A DNA stretch of 64,000 bases. Source: Mixophyes australis. Taxonomy: Eukaryota > Chordata > Amphibia > Anura > Limnodynastidae. Under the pieces are notes generated by a model. It searched no databases. It was not told where the DNA came from and was given only the letters and a program-made list of their open reading frames with translations. Positions 12,160 through 32,254 of the stretch are shown here, in pieces. The translations under genes and the position numbers were made by a program. Each line of letters starts with the position of its first letter. Positions within the stretch are counted from its first letter, which is position 1. The stretch covers positions 185,565,850-185,629,849 of the forward strand of contig JAVHZZ010000006.1 in assembly GCA_036250195.1 (NCBI GenBank), given 5' to 3'.

Positions 12160-12670
12160 GAACTCGCTGAAAAATGACGTAACATGGATGGGGATCCCAG
12201 ATGGTTAAGGTCCCTACCTCTACTGAGTGTGGCTTTAAAAACGCTAAAAATGGCTAGACAACTGTTGTCAGGATTTCTGTAAAAATAATTCCACACTTAA
12301 GAGGTGGATTTTTGGTCTTATGCCCAGGCATGACAATGGCCTTTTTCTTATCACTAGCAAGAACTGCAGCAATTTTTCTTTGAAAGTGTATTAAAATCAT
12401 ATTGTGACCTAGGAGGTGGTCACATTTAAATGGAAATGACTGGAAATTAGTGTTAGTGAAGTTAATAATAATGTATGTACAAAATAATACCTAAATTATG
12501 TTATTTTAGCCCAAAAAAATGAATTTTATTTTAACAAATTGCAAAACAAAACCAAACAAAACCAAAACCAAAACATGCAAGGGCGGTTTGGCAAAACCAA
12601 AACCAAAACACGACGGTAATCCAGATCCAAAACCAAAACACGGGGATCAGTGAGCATCTCTACTTTAAAT

Positions 12671-13260
12671 GCTTATTTGTGAATTGCTAAAATTCAATAA
12701 GTGCTGTCCTTATTGCTCTAAAAGAATTCCTGGCCTTTTATGAAGAAGATTGCTTAACCATGGTAACCCTTTAAATGCTTATTTGTGAGTTGCTAATACA
12801 TTAGTGTACCAAACCTAGTGTGTGCCTCCATGTACATTTGTGTCACAGAGCCTTGAGGTGTTAAGTATTAACCCTTTGATTGATGGTGTGTGTAGCATGG
12901 AGCACAGTATACCATTGTGGAAAGTGTTAACTCTTTTAACTATCAAACGCAGAGTGTGCGCAATTGGGTAATTGAGTCACAAGTTTACTACAGGCCTTAT
13001 ACTTAGCTGGTGGCAGTGCAGAGATTTGTGGAAATGTGAGCCTGTGTTGGGGAGGGACCAGCTAAATCTGTAACCTTAGAGAGAGGTGTGTGCGAGATTT
13101 AGGCTGGAAGCCTCTGTGTTCCCTTACAGTAAGCTTCCAAGTGATGAGTACGCAGAGGGCGGTTTGTAACAGGTAAATTTAGTCAGGAGTGGTTTACTGA
13201 TGAAATAGCGGTGATGTAATCTGTAACTGATTTGTTATATGATAAAATCTTAAATCAGGG
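12671..13260. other. Unit A spacer with a local duplication, no gene recognised
   Basis: Homologous to 38385-38960 (B) and 61385-61960 (C). The first ~110 bp repeat the sequence on the left side of the hAT element ('attcaataagtg' through 'ctttaaatgctt'), so a short tandem duplication straddles the insertion. No coding potential was recognised. Confidence 0.6.
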
Positions 13261-14440
13261 ATTAGCTACAGACAGCTATCCCTGACATGCACAAATAAAC
13301 CTATGTTCCCCCCTGAGTTGTGCACCTACACACCTGTTCACACCCCTGACTTGTGCACCCACATATCTGTGCTCTACCCTGAATTGCGCACCCACATACC
13401 TGTGCCCTTCCCTGTCTTCTGTGCCCACACATCTCTGCATTAGCCTGTATCTACACACACCTGTGCCCTGCCCTGGTTTGTGCACACACAAACATGTTCC
13501 CTGCACTGACTTCTGAAATCCATATACTTGTGCCCTCCCCAAACTTGTGCACCCACACACCTGTGCCCTCCCAAGAACTGTGCACCCATAAATCTGTGCC
13601 CCTCCCTTATTTGTGCACCCATGCAACTGTGCCTCAGTTGACTTGTGCACCCACATACCTGTGCCGTGCCATGACTTTTGCTTATATAAACCTGTGCCCT
13701 CTCCAGATTTGTGCACCCACACACCTGTCTCCACCCCTGAAATGTGCACCCTCCTACCTGTGCCATCCTCTGGCTTGTGCACACACAGATCTGTGTCCAG
13801 CCCTGGGCACCCAAATACATTGCCTTCTTCTGACTTGTGCACCCTCCTTCTTGTGCCCTACTCTGACTTGTGCCCACATACACGGGTTCCCTCCCCTGAC
13901 ATGTGCACACATACATTTGTGCCCTCCCAAAAACTATGCACCCACACACCTTTGCCAACCCAGACTTGTGCAGCCACAAACTTGTGCTCTCCCCTTTCCT
14001 GAATTGTTCAGATACACACCTGTGCCCCCTGTGACTTTTGCAGACACAAACTTGTGCCCTCTCCTGTTCTGAATTGTGCACCCACGCACCTATGCCAACT
14101 CTAGGCTTGTGCACACACAATCCTGTGCCCTCCCCTTACTGGTGCACCCACATACCTGTGCCCTGTCCTGAACTGTGCACTTGCACACCTGTATCCATCT
14201 CTGACTTGCACAGTGACACACTTGTGCCCTCTCCAAACTTGTCCACCCACACACCTCTTCCCTACCCTGACCTTTGCACCAGGAAGCCTGTGACCTTCTC
14301 TGATTTTAGCTCACATAAACCTGTGACCTCTCCAAATTTGTGCACCCACATACCTGTGCCATTACCTGTCTTGTGCACCCACAGACTGTCCTAGCCTGAT
14401 TTGTCTATCTGCGCAAATGTGCTTTAGCCTGAATTGTGAA
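13261..14440. repeat. 33-bp minisatellite, block 2, unit A (~35 units)
   Basis: Tandem degenerate 33-bp units such as 'TGTGCACCCACACACCTGTG' plus a CCCTCCC-rich remainder. Because 33 is divisible by 3 and the units lack stops in several frames, long open frames appear on both strands with an 11-residue period. That is a composition artefact rather than a gene. Confidence 0.92.
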
Positions 14441-14566
14441 CTAATGAAACAAAATAATAGTTTATTTATTTAGACAAGGGGCCTTATAAATAACTGTAGG
14501 ATTAATGGGGCACTATATATTATCAATATATATTACAACTATACCAACTGTGGTCACATAAATATT

Positions 14567-14938
14567 ATTAATATCATACTTGCCACCTTATATTGGCCGG
14601 GCCTGGGAGATGCTGAAGGACAGGAGGGGTGTATGGGCGGAGGGGTGGGGCTTCGCAATTTGCGTCATTTTGACCCTGCCCCCGTTGACGTAATGCCTGT
14701 TTCGGGTCTTTTTAAAAAGACACCAAACAAACATTACATCACTGGGGGCTGGACCAAAATGACGCAATTCATAAAGCAACCCGCCCCCTCCACCGTACAT
14801 TTCGGCTCAAATTTTATTTAAGTGGGCAGATGGGCCAGATGCGGGAGAATCGCCAGCTCTCCCGGGAGTCCGTGAGACCTACCCAAAATTCAGAAGTCTC
14901 CCGGACATTCCAGGAGGGTTGGCATGTATGATTAATAT
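14567..14938. mobile_element. hAT-like MITE, 356 bp, 8-bp target duplication
   Basis: 14575-14930, flanked by ATTAATAT on both sides (14567-14574, 14931-14938). The ends are inverted (CATACTTGCCA / TGGCATGTATG). The core is GC-rich with an internal palindrome around 'gggtcttttta'. There is no coding capacity. Homologues: complete at 63268-63632 (unit C), 5'-truncated at about 40119-40355 (unit B). Confidence 0.85.
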
Positions 14939-15166
14939 ACCTACTATTGGCATTACATATTCTAACTATACCTACTAAGAGCACTCTATATTATTACTAT
15001 ACCTAATGGAGGCTCTGAGAATTATTACTATAGCTAACAGGGGTAATATTATTTATTTAACAATGAGTCAACTGCATGCTAACATTTGTAGGGCCACATA
15101 AGCAGTCATTGCATTTCACAATATTTGTCCTGACCAAGGGTACCAGGAAATGACAAACAAATACAT

Positions 15167-15856
15167 GGGGGTAAATTACTAAAGTACGGTTCAATCTTTT
15201 GGGTCCAAATTAATTTTTGAATAATAATATTGAAATGCGTGAAGGGGGTAACACTTATTATTTCATGATGGGGACATCATTTGCACTGCACACTTTTGGC
15301 ACTATAAGTGGCAACGTGCACCTTTGCACTGGTAAATACTGGCACTTGCAGTGCCACAAGTGTGCAGTATACAAGGTGCCACTCTCATGAAATTATAAGT
15401 GTTGCCCTTTCATTTAATTATATAATGCTGATCCCTTAATATATTCATAAAATAATATTGCTCTCTTTAGTTATTCATAAAATAATATAGCCCCATTTAT
15501 AAACTTCTAATTTTACTCCCATAAGATCATTAAGAATTTTTTTTGTCCCTTTAATCAATAAATAATATTGCCCTCATTATTAATATGTATATTGTGCACG
15601 CTTTTATGTCCTGAATGGCCACATAGCTCAACCGGTGACCATTCAAAATAAAATGCGGGTTAGCCAAAACCGAGTGCATTTTGACTAAACAGGATGAGGT
15701 TTTAGTGTTTGCAAACTGCCACGTATCGCATGAGGTTTGAGTTTTCAGCCTCCAAAACCGTTCAGAAGTAGAGTGCTCGTCTTGAAGCAGAAAACTGCAA
15801 GAGATATGTGGCGGTTTGTAAACCGCACAGAAAACAAATTTTAATAAATATACCCC
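15167..15856. repeat. Probable MITE-like interspersed repeat with GGGGTA/TACCCC ends
   Basis: Ends are approximately inverted ('gggggtaaattactaaa' and 'ttaataaatatacccc'). The homologue in unit B (about 40610-41575) contains an extra insertion; unit C is cut by the window end. No target duplication could be fixed, so the boundaries are tentative. Confidence 0.45.
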
Positions 15857-16395
15857 ATGATGTCTTATCATTCTCATGATTCATTTAGGATTTAAAAGAA
15901 GACTAAACCACAAAGTATTTTAGAATAAATACAGAAAGGTTTAAATTAATGAAAGTGGGGGTAGTAATCAGGACTTTTTAATTTTGACCTTTCGAATTGC
16001 ACATCATCTGGAGTATCCTCTAGCCCACAAATATAGGGGCAGATTGATTTTCTGGGTGTTTCCAATGACGCAAAGGGGGGGATCACTTACGCAAAGGAGC
16101 ATTGCTGGTTCACTTTTTTTGCAGTTATGTAAAGCTACAATATCTTATGGAATTTTGGGACATTATAGTTTTGAAGTACAGTTCCAAGTTACATTCATGT
16201 TACTCTTCATATGTTACAAAGGGTTATAGCACTTCCAATGTCTTAAACTAGTCCTGCATGTTAATCCAACAATACCAAGTTTATTCTCAGCTTTAACATT
16301 TTCAGCAATGAAGACAGGAAACGTTGGGCACGGGGACCCAATACTCTACCTAAATATTCATAGATTTGAGACATGTGCATCAGCAGAAATCAAAC

Positions 16396-16401
16396 TTTAT
16401 T
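16396..16401 (-). promoter_or_regulatory. Candidate poly(A) signal of keratin copy 2
   Basis: AATAAA on the minus strand, about 800 bp after the stop codon at 17205. The same hexamer is conserved downstream of copy 3 (42112-42117). It would give a 3' UTR of about 0.8 kb; earlier variant signals cannot be excluded. Confidence 0.5.
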
Positions 16402-17204
16402 CAAGAAATAATAAGGCAGAAAAAAACAAAATAAAATAGTGACAATACAGTCCAAGAGCCAACAGTATCTGTGATACACAAGCCCAATAGAGCCTGTGAA
16501 TGAGACCGTTCTTGGTCTCTGTGATCACATACATTTTGCAATGGTCGTAAAGTATTAGGTTACAGCACAATAACTGTTTACTGGTGGATGCTGGAAATAT
16601 CTGCTGGGGTTTAATTAAATATTATAAACATACATTATGTCACCAACAAGGTGAGAAAATAAATACAGTGAAACAAGTGAAATTCTGTTTCCAATTTTGC
16701 ATCTATAGTCTTATATCAAAAATGTTTCGGAACATCCTTAAATCAAAGCATTTATAAACCCAAGATAAATCCCTTGTCAATCAAGGACAAAGTGTGTATT
16801 ATAGATTGCTGTAGTAGACATGTCTAAAACACCCATATGGAATCATGAAAATAATCCATCTCAATAAGGCATCCTAGGTAACGAGCTCACATTATTTCCG
16901 TAAAATTGTTTTTGGTTTTTAACAGCATGTATTTAAACCAAGAGCATCTTTACTATGCTAGAGAGACCTAAAATACTTATTCTCTTAAAATAAAAACCAG
17001 TAGAACACATTTATAGGAATACATAACATATTGCTGGTGCTCACCCTATGACCCATTGAAATAATCACTTGCTATATACCTTCATTGTCTAAAAATAAAG
17101 AAAGGCTACAAGATAAGTAACGTATCTAAGAAAAGAAAATTATATAATAATTCTATTGGTTCACACTTGGTCTTCTTATATCTGCAGCGTGATATAGATA
17201 GTTA

Positions 17205-25911
<8,707 letters not shown>

Positions 25912-26000
25912 GGTGATGGTGGAGAGCAATGAAGTTGGAAACACAAATTACAGGATCTTAGTCTATGAATGAAGTGCTGTGTTGCCTGCTTTGGCTTTCC

Positions 26001-26007
26001 ATTTATA
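26001..26007 (-). promoter_or_regulatory. TATA box of keratin copy 2
   Basis: TATAAAT on the minus strand, 90 bp upstream of the ATG at 25911. An inverted CCAAT motif is at about 26087-26097. Same arrangement as in copies 1 and 3. Confidence 0.7.
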
Positions 26008-26439
26008 GATAGAGAAAGAGGCGTTGAAGAAATCTTGACAATCTTTATGTGCTTTTGCTAGCGTCATGTATGGGTTTTGCATTATTGACCAATCAATTTT
26101 AGGTTGAACAACTGGGGTTTGTTTTTTATAAGGAAAGTGCTTACGTAAGGTGGAGAGGGTCCTTGTACATTTATTATTATGCAGCACATCAGACATTTCC
26201 ACACCCTGATAAACTACATAAACTCTAAGTTTATTTCAAGATGAAAAGTAATAAAATTATTGTTAACCTATGACAAATTTTAATACCTGAGTAATACATT
26301 TATAGGGCATGCTTTACATGCTCTTTTACGACCAGTGATTAAGGTGATGTTTTAATGAATGACTAAGGAAAACTAAAGACAAACTATATCTATCTATCTA
26401 TCTCTGTGCCTATCTACATGAGTAAATGTTGTGTTGAAA

Positions 26440-26737
26440 GCTGTGTTTGTTAGGAGCTGGTTGCACTCACAAGCCTGTGACATTCCCTGGCTTGTGCATT
26501 AAAAAACGTGCTCTCCTCTGAATTGTGCACCCACACACCTGTGCCCTTCACTGTTTTGTGCACCCACACATCTGTGCCCTGCCCTGACTTTTGCTCACAT
26601 AAACCTGTGCTCTTTCCTGAACTGAGCACCTACACACCTGTGTGCACCCCTTAACTTTACAACCAGACATGTGCCCTTCACTTACTTGTAAGCCAACAAA
26701 TATGTGCTATCCCCTGAATTGTGAACCAACACACATA
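26440..26737. repeat. 33-bp minisatellite, block 1, unit B
   Basis: Homologue of 1921-2214, ending at the BEL LTR target site CCTGT (26738-26742). Confidence 0.8.
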
Positions 26738-26842
26738 CCTGTTGTTCTGTCTTCACTATAATCTTCTCTTTAGCCTGAATATAATCAGACAGACAGCATA
26801 ACCACTCCTACTTCAATGTTGTTTATTCAAGTAGTTAAGAAT

Positions 26843-27680
26843 TGTCGAAGTCAGTAAATTGGATAAAGTCATTTCAATTAAAATCTAGCAAACTTGGTTG
26901 TCTTTGTTTGAAAAGATGCGTACGGTACGCATCGACGTACAAGGGCACGCTACGGCGTGAAAGGGCGTACGCATCCACTACACGTGGCAGCAACAGTAAT
27001 TGGTCTTTTACCATACATTCGCACAAACACGCATACTTATAAAATAGTACACATTAATGGTAGTTGCAACACATAGTCAGTTATGTCGAAATATAGTAGT
27101 ATTTATATGTTATATCAGAGTTACATGCATATTAGTGAAATACACGGAACGGGTTAAAGGAATAATATCATGAGTGGTATCATAATGAACCTTGTTACAT
27201 ATCCTACTGTTTGGTTCACTCTGCGAGGGAATCGCAGAGTGCATACGCAAGTTATGAATGATAGGGAATTATGAACTATTTAAGACTAAGGAATCCTGGC
27301 GGGAAGAGTAGAGCATACCCCCTGCAGAGATGACCCCCTCCTTTGGATTCCTTAGGATGAACCAGCCAATGATTGACGACCCCTTGGACATTCCTGAGAC
27401 CCGGACCAATAGATGCAAGCCATACCATCTTCATTGTATTACTGTATTTGATTGTGTATATAAGCAGCAGCTTGTGATCCAGAGTGCAGACATCTTGTCC
27501 CCAGACTTCAGGATTGAATGACTGCACTGGATCCAGAGCGCCTGCGATAAGTAACGGCTGTATTTACTATTACTTCGCTTGAGCATATTATTCCTCTTAT
27601 TGCGAATAAATCTTTGTGCTTTGGAAACACAAATCGAGGTTCGACAATCGTTATTGGTTAGTGACAATACGCACATAACG
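26843..27680 (+). repeat. ERV 5' LTR
   Basis: Starts TGTCGAAG; the end corresponds to CA in the 3' LTR but reads CG here. TATATAAG at 27457-27464 is the promoter and AATAAA at 27605-27610 the poly(A) signal, which places R/U5 in the last ~190 bp. Confidence 0.92.
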
Positions 27681-27682
27681 AT

Positions 27683-27700
27683 TGGGGGCTCGTGAGCTTT
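27683..27700 (+). promoter_or_regulatory. ERV primer-binding site, tRNA-Pro-like
   Basis: TGGGGGCTCGT, two bases after the LTR, matches the first 11 nt expected for a tRNA-Pro site; the remaining positions do not match. A tRNA-Pro primer is common in gammaretroviruses. Confidence 0.65.
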
Positions 27701-28595
27701 GGAGGTTTCGTTGCCGATGATACGCAAGACCAACGGATTTCGGTTCCTCAACAAAGGGTGGAGACGCGTCATAAACGGGTAAGAACGCATGGTGTTCAAA
27801 ACCTGAATTTTACTCTGTGTTGCGAAACCGAATGTCCGTTTTGCATTATCTAGGGCACGCTAACTAGAACCTAGGGACAAAAGATAAAACTGTTTCTTTT
27901 TTCTGTCATTGTGCGTTTTAACTGTATTGCATTGTTTAGCGTATGTGTACTTCCTGCTGTGCGTACGCGAACTTCCGGTAAACTTGCCACGTGGTTAAAC
28001 AATCGTTTTGATAGTTATTATACATGCATAGTATAATTACTTGTGAAAGCCTCTGAGACATTATTACTATTGTTGGGAACTTTTGATTTTCTGCGCAGAA
28101 AAGGTGTATAGTGTGTGATGTTGTAACGTAGATACACTGTTTTATTGTTGAGGTGCTCAGTTGCTGTCTGACGAGGCGGATTGCCCAACTGAAGGACGGT
28201 ATACAGGGCAGGTATACCGAATGCGAAAACCGGGTTTTCGCAAAGCGCTACCAATAGATCGCAAGGTTTGCTAATAATTAGTATTGGTAGGCAGTGCGAT
28301 CCGATCGCACCGTTAGTATGAATTGGTGAAGCAGCTAGGAGGAATTATACTGGAAAGGCAGGTTGGTTGTATTAACTTGCGCTCCCAGCGATAATAAACT
28401 CAGCAGATTTTTGTGGTTGAGCCAGGATATCGAGGAGCTGATAGCCATTGGGGCCCACAGTGATATTTCTGTATTAGGGATCCTCGCCAGGGGCGAGAAA
28501 AGCGAGTGAACGCGGCTAAAGGAAATACGTTCACCGAGCATTATAGATCTCTAGCGGTGAGTATAGCAACAGAGTTGAAATTATTAGGTGGAAAG

Positions 28596-28664
28596 AACAG
28601 AGCATTGCGGTGTGTCTGTATTTCACATTTGGCCGGAAGGAACAGAGCATTGCGGTGTGTCTGT
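28596..28664 (+). repeat. Direct duplication in the ERV leader
   Basis: A 24-bp sequence beginning 'aacagagcattgcggtgtg' occurs exactly at 28596-28619 and 28641-28664 (45-bp period), just before the gag start at 28693. The rest of the leader (27701-28692) shows no gene. Confidence 0.8.
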
Positions 28665-28692
28665 GTTCCGGGTAGAAGGTATATTGTTCAAC

Positions 28693-30311
28693 ATGGGTGC
28701 TAAGCATACGCTAGAGATGGTCAATGTACTGCCTAAGGAAGGCCCTATTGGTTCAGCGAGGTTTCTCATGTGTAAGAAATATGGTGCATACGCAACTGTG
28801 TATTGTGACACGTGGGTCGAGATGACCAAAGCTTGTGATAGGCCTTTCCCAACAATAGGAAGTTTTAATGCAGAGGTACTAAATACTGTAAAAGATAAAG
28901 TATGGTTGATCAAGTCAACGAAAAAGAGAAATAGACATAATGATTGTTTAAAATTGTGGCAAATGGAAGGTAACACGTGGCAGAGCAGCGAATGCAAACC
29001 GGAAGTAGGCGTGGCGAAAAGCGCGCGCAAGGCGGATGTAACCATTGAGAAGCGTGGCGAACTCAGCGCAAGCGCGCCCCCGCCACCTTATGTGGCGGGA
29101 GGGGTAAGTACAGCCATGTTTAAACTGAAAATAGAAAAATTACTAAGTTGTACCCTGTTTTAAATCAGTTTCAATCAAGTGTATCTGAAAATGAAGATGA
29201 ACCCACTGTGATTTCGGCCATTGCCCATGCTGTTAATATACTAGAGGCTCAGCGCAAGTATGAGAAAATGGCTGAGATAGGTGAGAGTAGCGTGATCACT
29301 AGGAGTGAAAGTGTTCTAAATCTAGGGCCTGTAAATCCTGTAGCGTCCCCTGAAGTTAGTGTACCAGAGGGTGTGTTCCCGGTCCGCACAATATCGGTTC
29401 CCAATGGGAAACCGGATAAGGATGGTGTAGTTCCTTTAAGAAATGTTGCAATGCATTGTCCCTGGACTAGATCAGAATTACGTTCCATTATGACTGAATA
29501 CCCGGACCCTAGAAAGGAGTTAGCTAAATGTCAGAAATTTGTTAAAGACTTAGGGAATGCTCACGAACCAACCAGTAAGGATTGGCGGGTAGTGTTGAGG
29601 GCGTGTCTTCCTCCCAATACTAACATACAAAAATGTATTGGAGATTGTTTGTTGGAGGAAGATGACACCTTGACTGATGAGATTAACCAATGGAATATAG
29701 AACAAATTGTCAAACACTTAGCCATCTGTTTTCCAGTAGTAGTAAATTGGAGTAAGATTTTCACCATTAAACAAAAGGATAGTGAAACTGCCTCAGATTA
29801 CTTTGCTAGAGCTATAACAGCGATCGCACGATTTACTGGGATATCCAACATAAGTGAGGACCCACATCACAGAGAGGTAGCTGTAGGGGTACTGATGGAT
29901 GGCCTTAGAGAAAATTTAAAGACGAGAGTACAAACCACATTACCTAATTGGAGAGGCGTCACGGTAGACTCTCTTAGGGAGTCTGCTGTGGAGCATGACA
30001 AGAACCTTTTTAGAAAAAGGGAAGAGAAAAGTGATAAGTTAATGACGGTAAGTATACAGGCTCTAGAAGGGGTGCACACACGACCACCAGCATACAACCC
30101 ATATAACAGGAAACCTAAAGTGATCAGGTGTTTCAACTGTAACGAGGAAGGACATTACGCTAGAGAGTGTAAAAAGGAAAGACTTAATACACAGAAAGGT
30201 GGGTCACATAGATATCCTCCAAGGAGGGATTCACATAGACTAGAAGACTCACATCTACCCGCGCATATTACGGCAGCAAATGCTGCGCGGAAAATCAATA
30301 GTCAGCGGTAG
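28693..30311 (+). pseudogene. gag: ERV gag (matrix, capsid, nucleocapsid), frameshifted
   Basis: ATG at 28693 with Gly at position 2, a plausible myristoylation site for membrane targeting. The matrix part ends with a PPPPY late-domain motif, and its frame closes at 29161-29163. The capsid part continues in another frame, open from 29124, so an indel lies in about 29100-29160. The capsid region is followed by a basic RKREEK stretch, a second PPAY motif and one zinc knuckle (CFNCNEEGHYAREC, C-x2-C-x4-H-x4-C) for genome packaging. It ends at UAG 30309-30311, after which the same frame runs on into pol. Confidence 0.85.
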
Positions 30312-30325
30312 GGGTCAGGTCATAC
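30309..30325 (+). promoter_or_regulatory. Candidate gag-pol UAG readthrough site
   Basis: The stop TAG is followed by GGGTCAGGT. Pol is open in the same frame directly after it and lacks its own ATG at the start, as expected for stop-codon suppression in gammaretroviruses. The downstream pseudoknot was not evaluated. Confidence 0.6.
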
Positions 30326-32228
30326 CTGTAGTCTACAGCCAGTGAGGTTAACTGAGAGTCAGAGTGAAGAACCAACAATGATAGTTGACATAGCTGGTAG
30401 GAAACAAACTTTTCTTGTAGATACAGGGGCGGCCCAATCTGTGATAACCTCTCCTTTCAATCTACAGGTGACCAGTAAAACTATTCCAGCTATGGGGGTA
30501 ATGGGAAAAGTGTTACATTATCCTCTAACTAAACCCGCCGAAGTTACTATCGGGCCTCTGCATACTAAGCATTCGTTTCTCTTGGCTGCAGAGGCTCCTA
30601 CTAACTTGCTAGGGAGAGACTTGTTATGTAAAATTGGATGTGTCATATACTGTACTTCAGATGGTGTGTTCCTAGATATACCCGAGAAGGTTGCACATGA
30701 GGTACAGGACATATTGGACACCCCTCAAAGGTTAATGTTACACTCTCCTGTTATAGAACAAAGTCCATCTCAAGTAAAGGGGATGTTGCTGGAAATACCA
30801 AGTTCCCTATGGACCAGAGATGGACAGGACACTGGACTGATGGCAAACGTAGCCCCTGTCATGGTCAATCTAAAAAGTGGTAGGATAGCTCCAAAAATCC
30901 CACAGTATCCATTAAAACCGGAGGTGGAACTAGGGGTATATCCTGTTATTGAGAGGCTGTTACAACAAGGGATTTTAATTCGTACAGCCAGTACAGCAAA
31001 TAGTCCCATTTTTCCTGTGAAGAAGAGTGGGGGGAGGAGCTATAGATTAGTCCAGGACTTAAGGGGAATTAACAAAGTTGTTGAGAGCCAATTCCCCGTA
31101 GTGCCGAATCCAGCTGTCATCCTTATGCAGATTCCACCGTCTGCCAGTCATTTTACTGTCATTGATCTATGTTCTGCTTTCTTTTCAGTCCCTCTTCACC
31201 CTGACTGCCAATACCTTTTTGCATTCTCCTACAGGGGAGTGCAATACACATGGACCAGACTACCCCAGGGGTTCATTGACAGCCCCAGTATTTTCTCCCA
31301 AGTCTTACATGACTGTTTGCAATCCTTTCAACCCCACAATGGGTCTGTTCTAATTCAATATGTGGACGATTTATTGTTGTGCTCTGATTCTTTTATGTCA
31401 TGTTTACATGATACTAAATTGTTGTTGCTTCATCTTTCACAAACAGGGCACAAGGTGGCAAAGGATAAATTACAGCCATGTCAGACTAAGGTCAAATACT
31501 TAGGACACTGCCTCACTAAGGGGCTAAGACACCTGACAACCGACAGAATTGAGGCCATACAACACATGACCCTGCCACAGAGCCAGAAGCAGATTCGTAC
31601 TTTCTTGGGAATGTGTGGATACTGTAGGTCATGGATCCCAGGTTTTTCTATTCTGGCATTACCATTGCAGGAGCTAGTCTCTTCCTCAAAACCAGAACCT
31701 GTCGTACACACAGAAGAGTCAGAGCAAGCGTTCTCTAACCTTAAAGATAATCTGACAAGAGCACCTGCATTGGGAATACCTGATTATGAAAAGCCTTTTG
31801 AGCTATTTTGTACAGAAGCTGATGGCTGTGCAGCAGGTGTCCTCGCACAGAAACATGGTGACGCTAGCAGACCGGTAGCATACTACAGTGCACAATTAGA
31901 CAATGTGGCAAGGTCACTCCCAACATGTCTCAGAAGTGTAGCAGCAACGGCCCTTTTAGTAAGTAAGAGCGAAGATGTAGTATTAGGTCATAATTCAACC
32001 ATCTATACACCCCATGCTGTATCAGCTCTGTTAAATTCAGCCCAAACCAGACATGTTTCTTCAGCTAGATTCACAAAGTGGGAACTAGCCCTGATGGCAC
32101 CCTCAAACATCACCATCAAACGATGTAGCACCCTAAATCCAGCTACATACCTTCCGTATGTGTCTCAAGAGACACAAAGGGTGGGAGGTGAGGAGACCCT
32201 GGTTGATGATGAGTTGATGATGAGTTAG
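30312..32228 (+). pseudogene. pol: ERV pro-pol part 1: protease and reverse transcriptase
   Basis: Protease with active-site DTGA at 30420-30431 and the downstream LLGRD motif. Reverse transcriptase with LVQDLRGIN, LPQGF and the catalytic YVDD at 31359-31370, followed by thumb and connection. The frame ends at TAG 32226-32228, immediately after an 11-bp tandem duplication (32202-32212 and 32213-32223) that shifts the frame away from the RNase H/integrase part. Upstream of that point the frame is open. Confidence 0.88.
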
Positions 32229-32254
32229 GCAAGAATACTGACACGCATGACTGT

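Larger units (their letters stand above)
8629..12670. mobile_element. hAT-superfamily DNA transposon, 4.0 kb, with 8-bp target duplication
   Basis: The element runs 8637-12662, flanked by the perfect 8-bp duplication CTTTAAAT at 8629-8636 and 12663-12670. The ends are inverted: TAGAGATGGGCG on the left and ...GAGCATCTCTA on the right. The right subterminal region (12540-12640) has tandem AACCAAAAC motifs, typical of hAT ends. It contains a decayed transposase on the minus strand and a nested solo LTR. It is absent from units B and C, so it inserted in unit A after that unit separated from the others. Confidence 0.88.

Noticed and set aside
12540..12640. Telomere-like or G-rich AACCAAAAC repeats
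   Set aside because: They sit at the subterminal end of the hAT transposon, next to its inverted end, which explains them.
13276..14394. Long open frames on both strands (up to 226 codons) in the minisatellite, repeated near 39000-40057 and 62079-63087
   Set aside because: The 33-bp period is a multiple of three, so stop-free units extend several frames at once. There is no start context, splice structure or recognisable domain.
13261..14440. CRISPR-like appearance of regular repeats
   Set aside because: Units are contiguous and degenerate with no unique spacers, and the genome is eukaryotic.
28588..28692. In-frame extension upstream of ERV gag as a possible alternative leader protein
   Set aside because: Only 35 codons with no signal-peptide character, and built on the 24-bp leader duplication.
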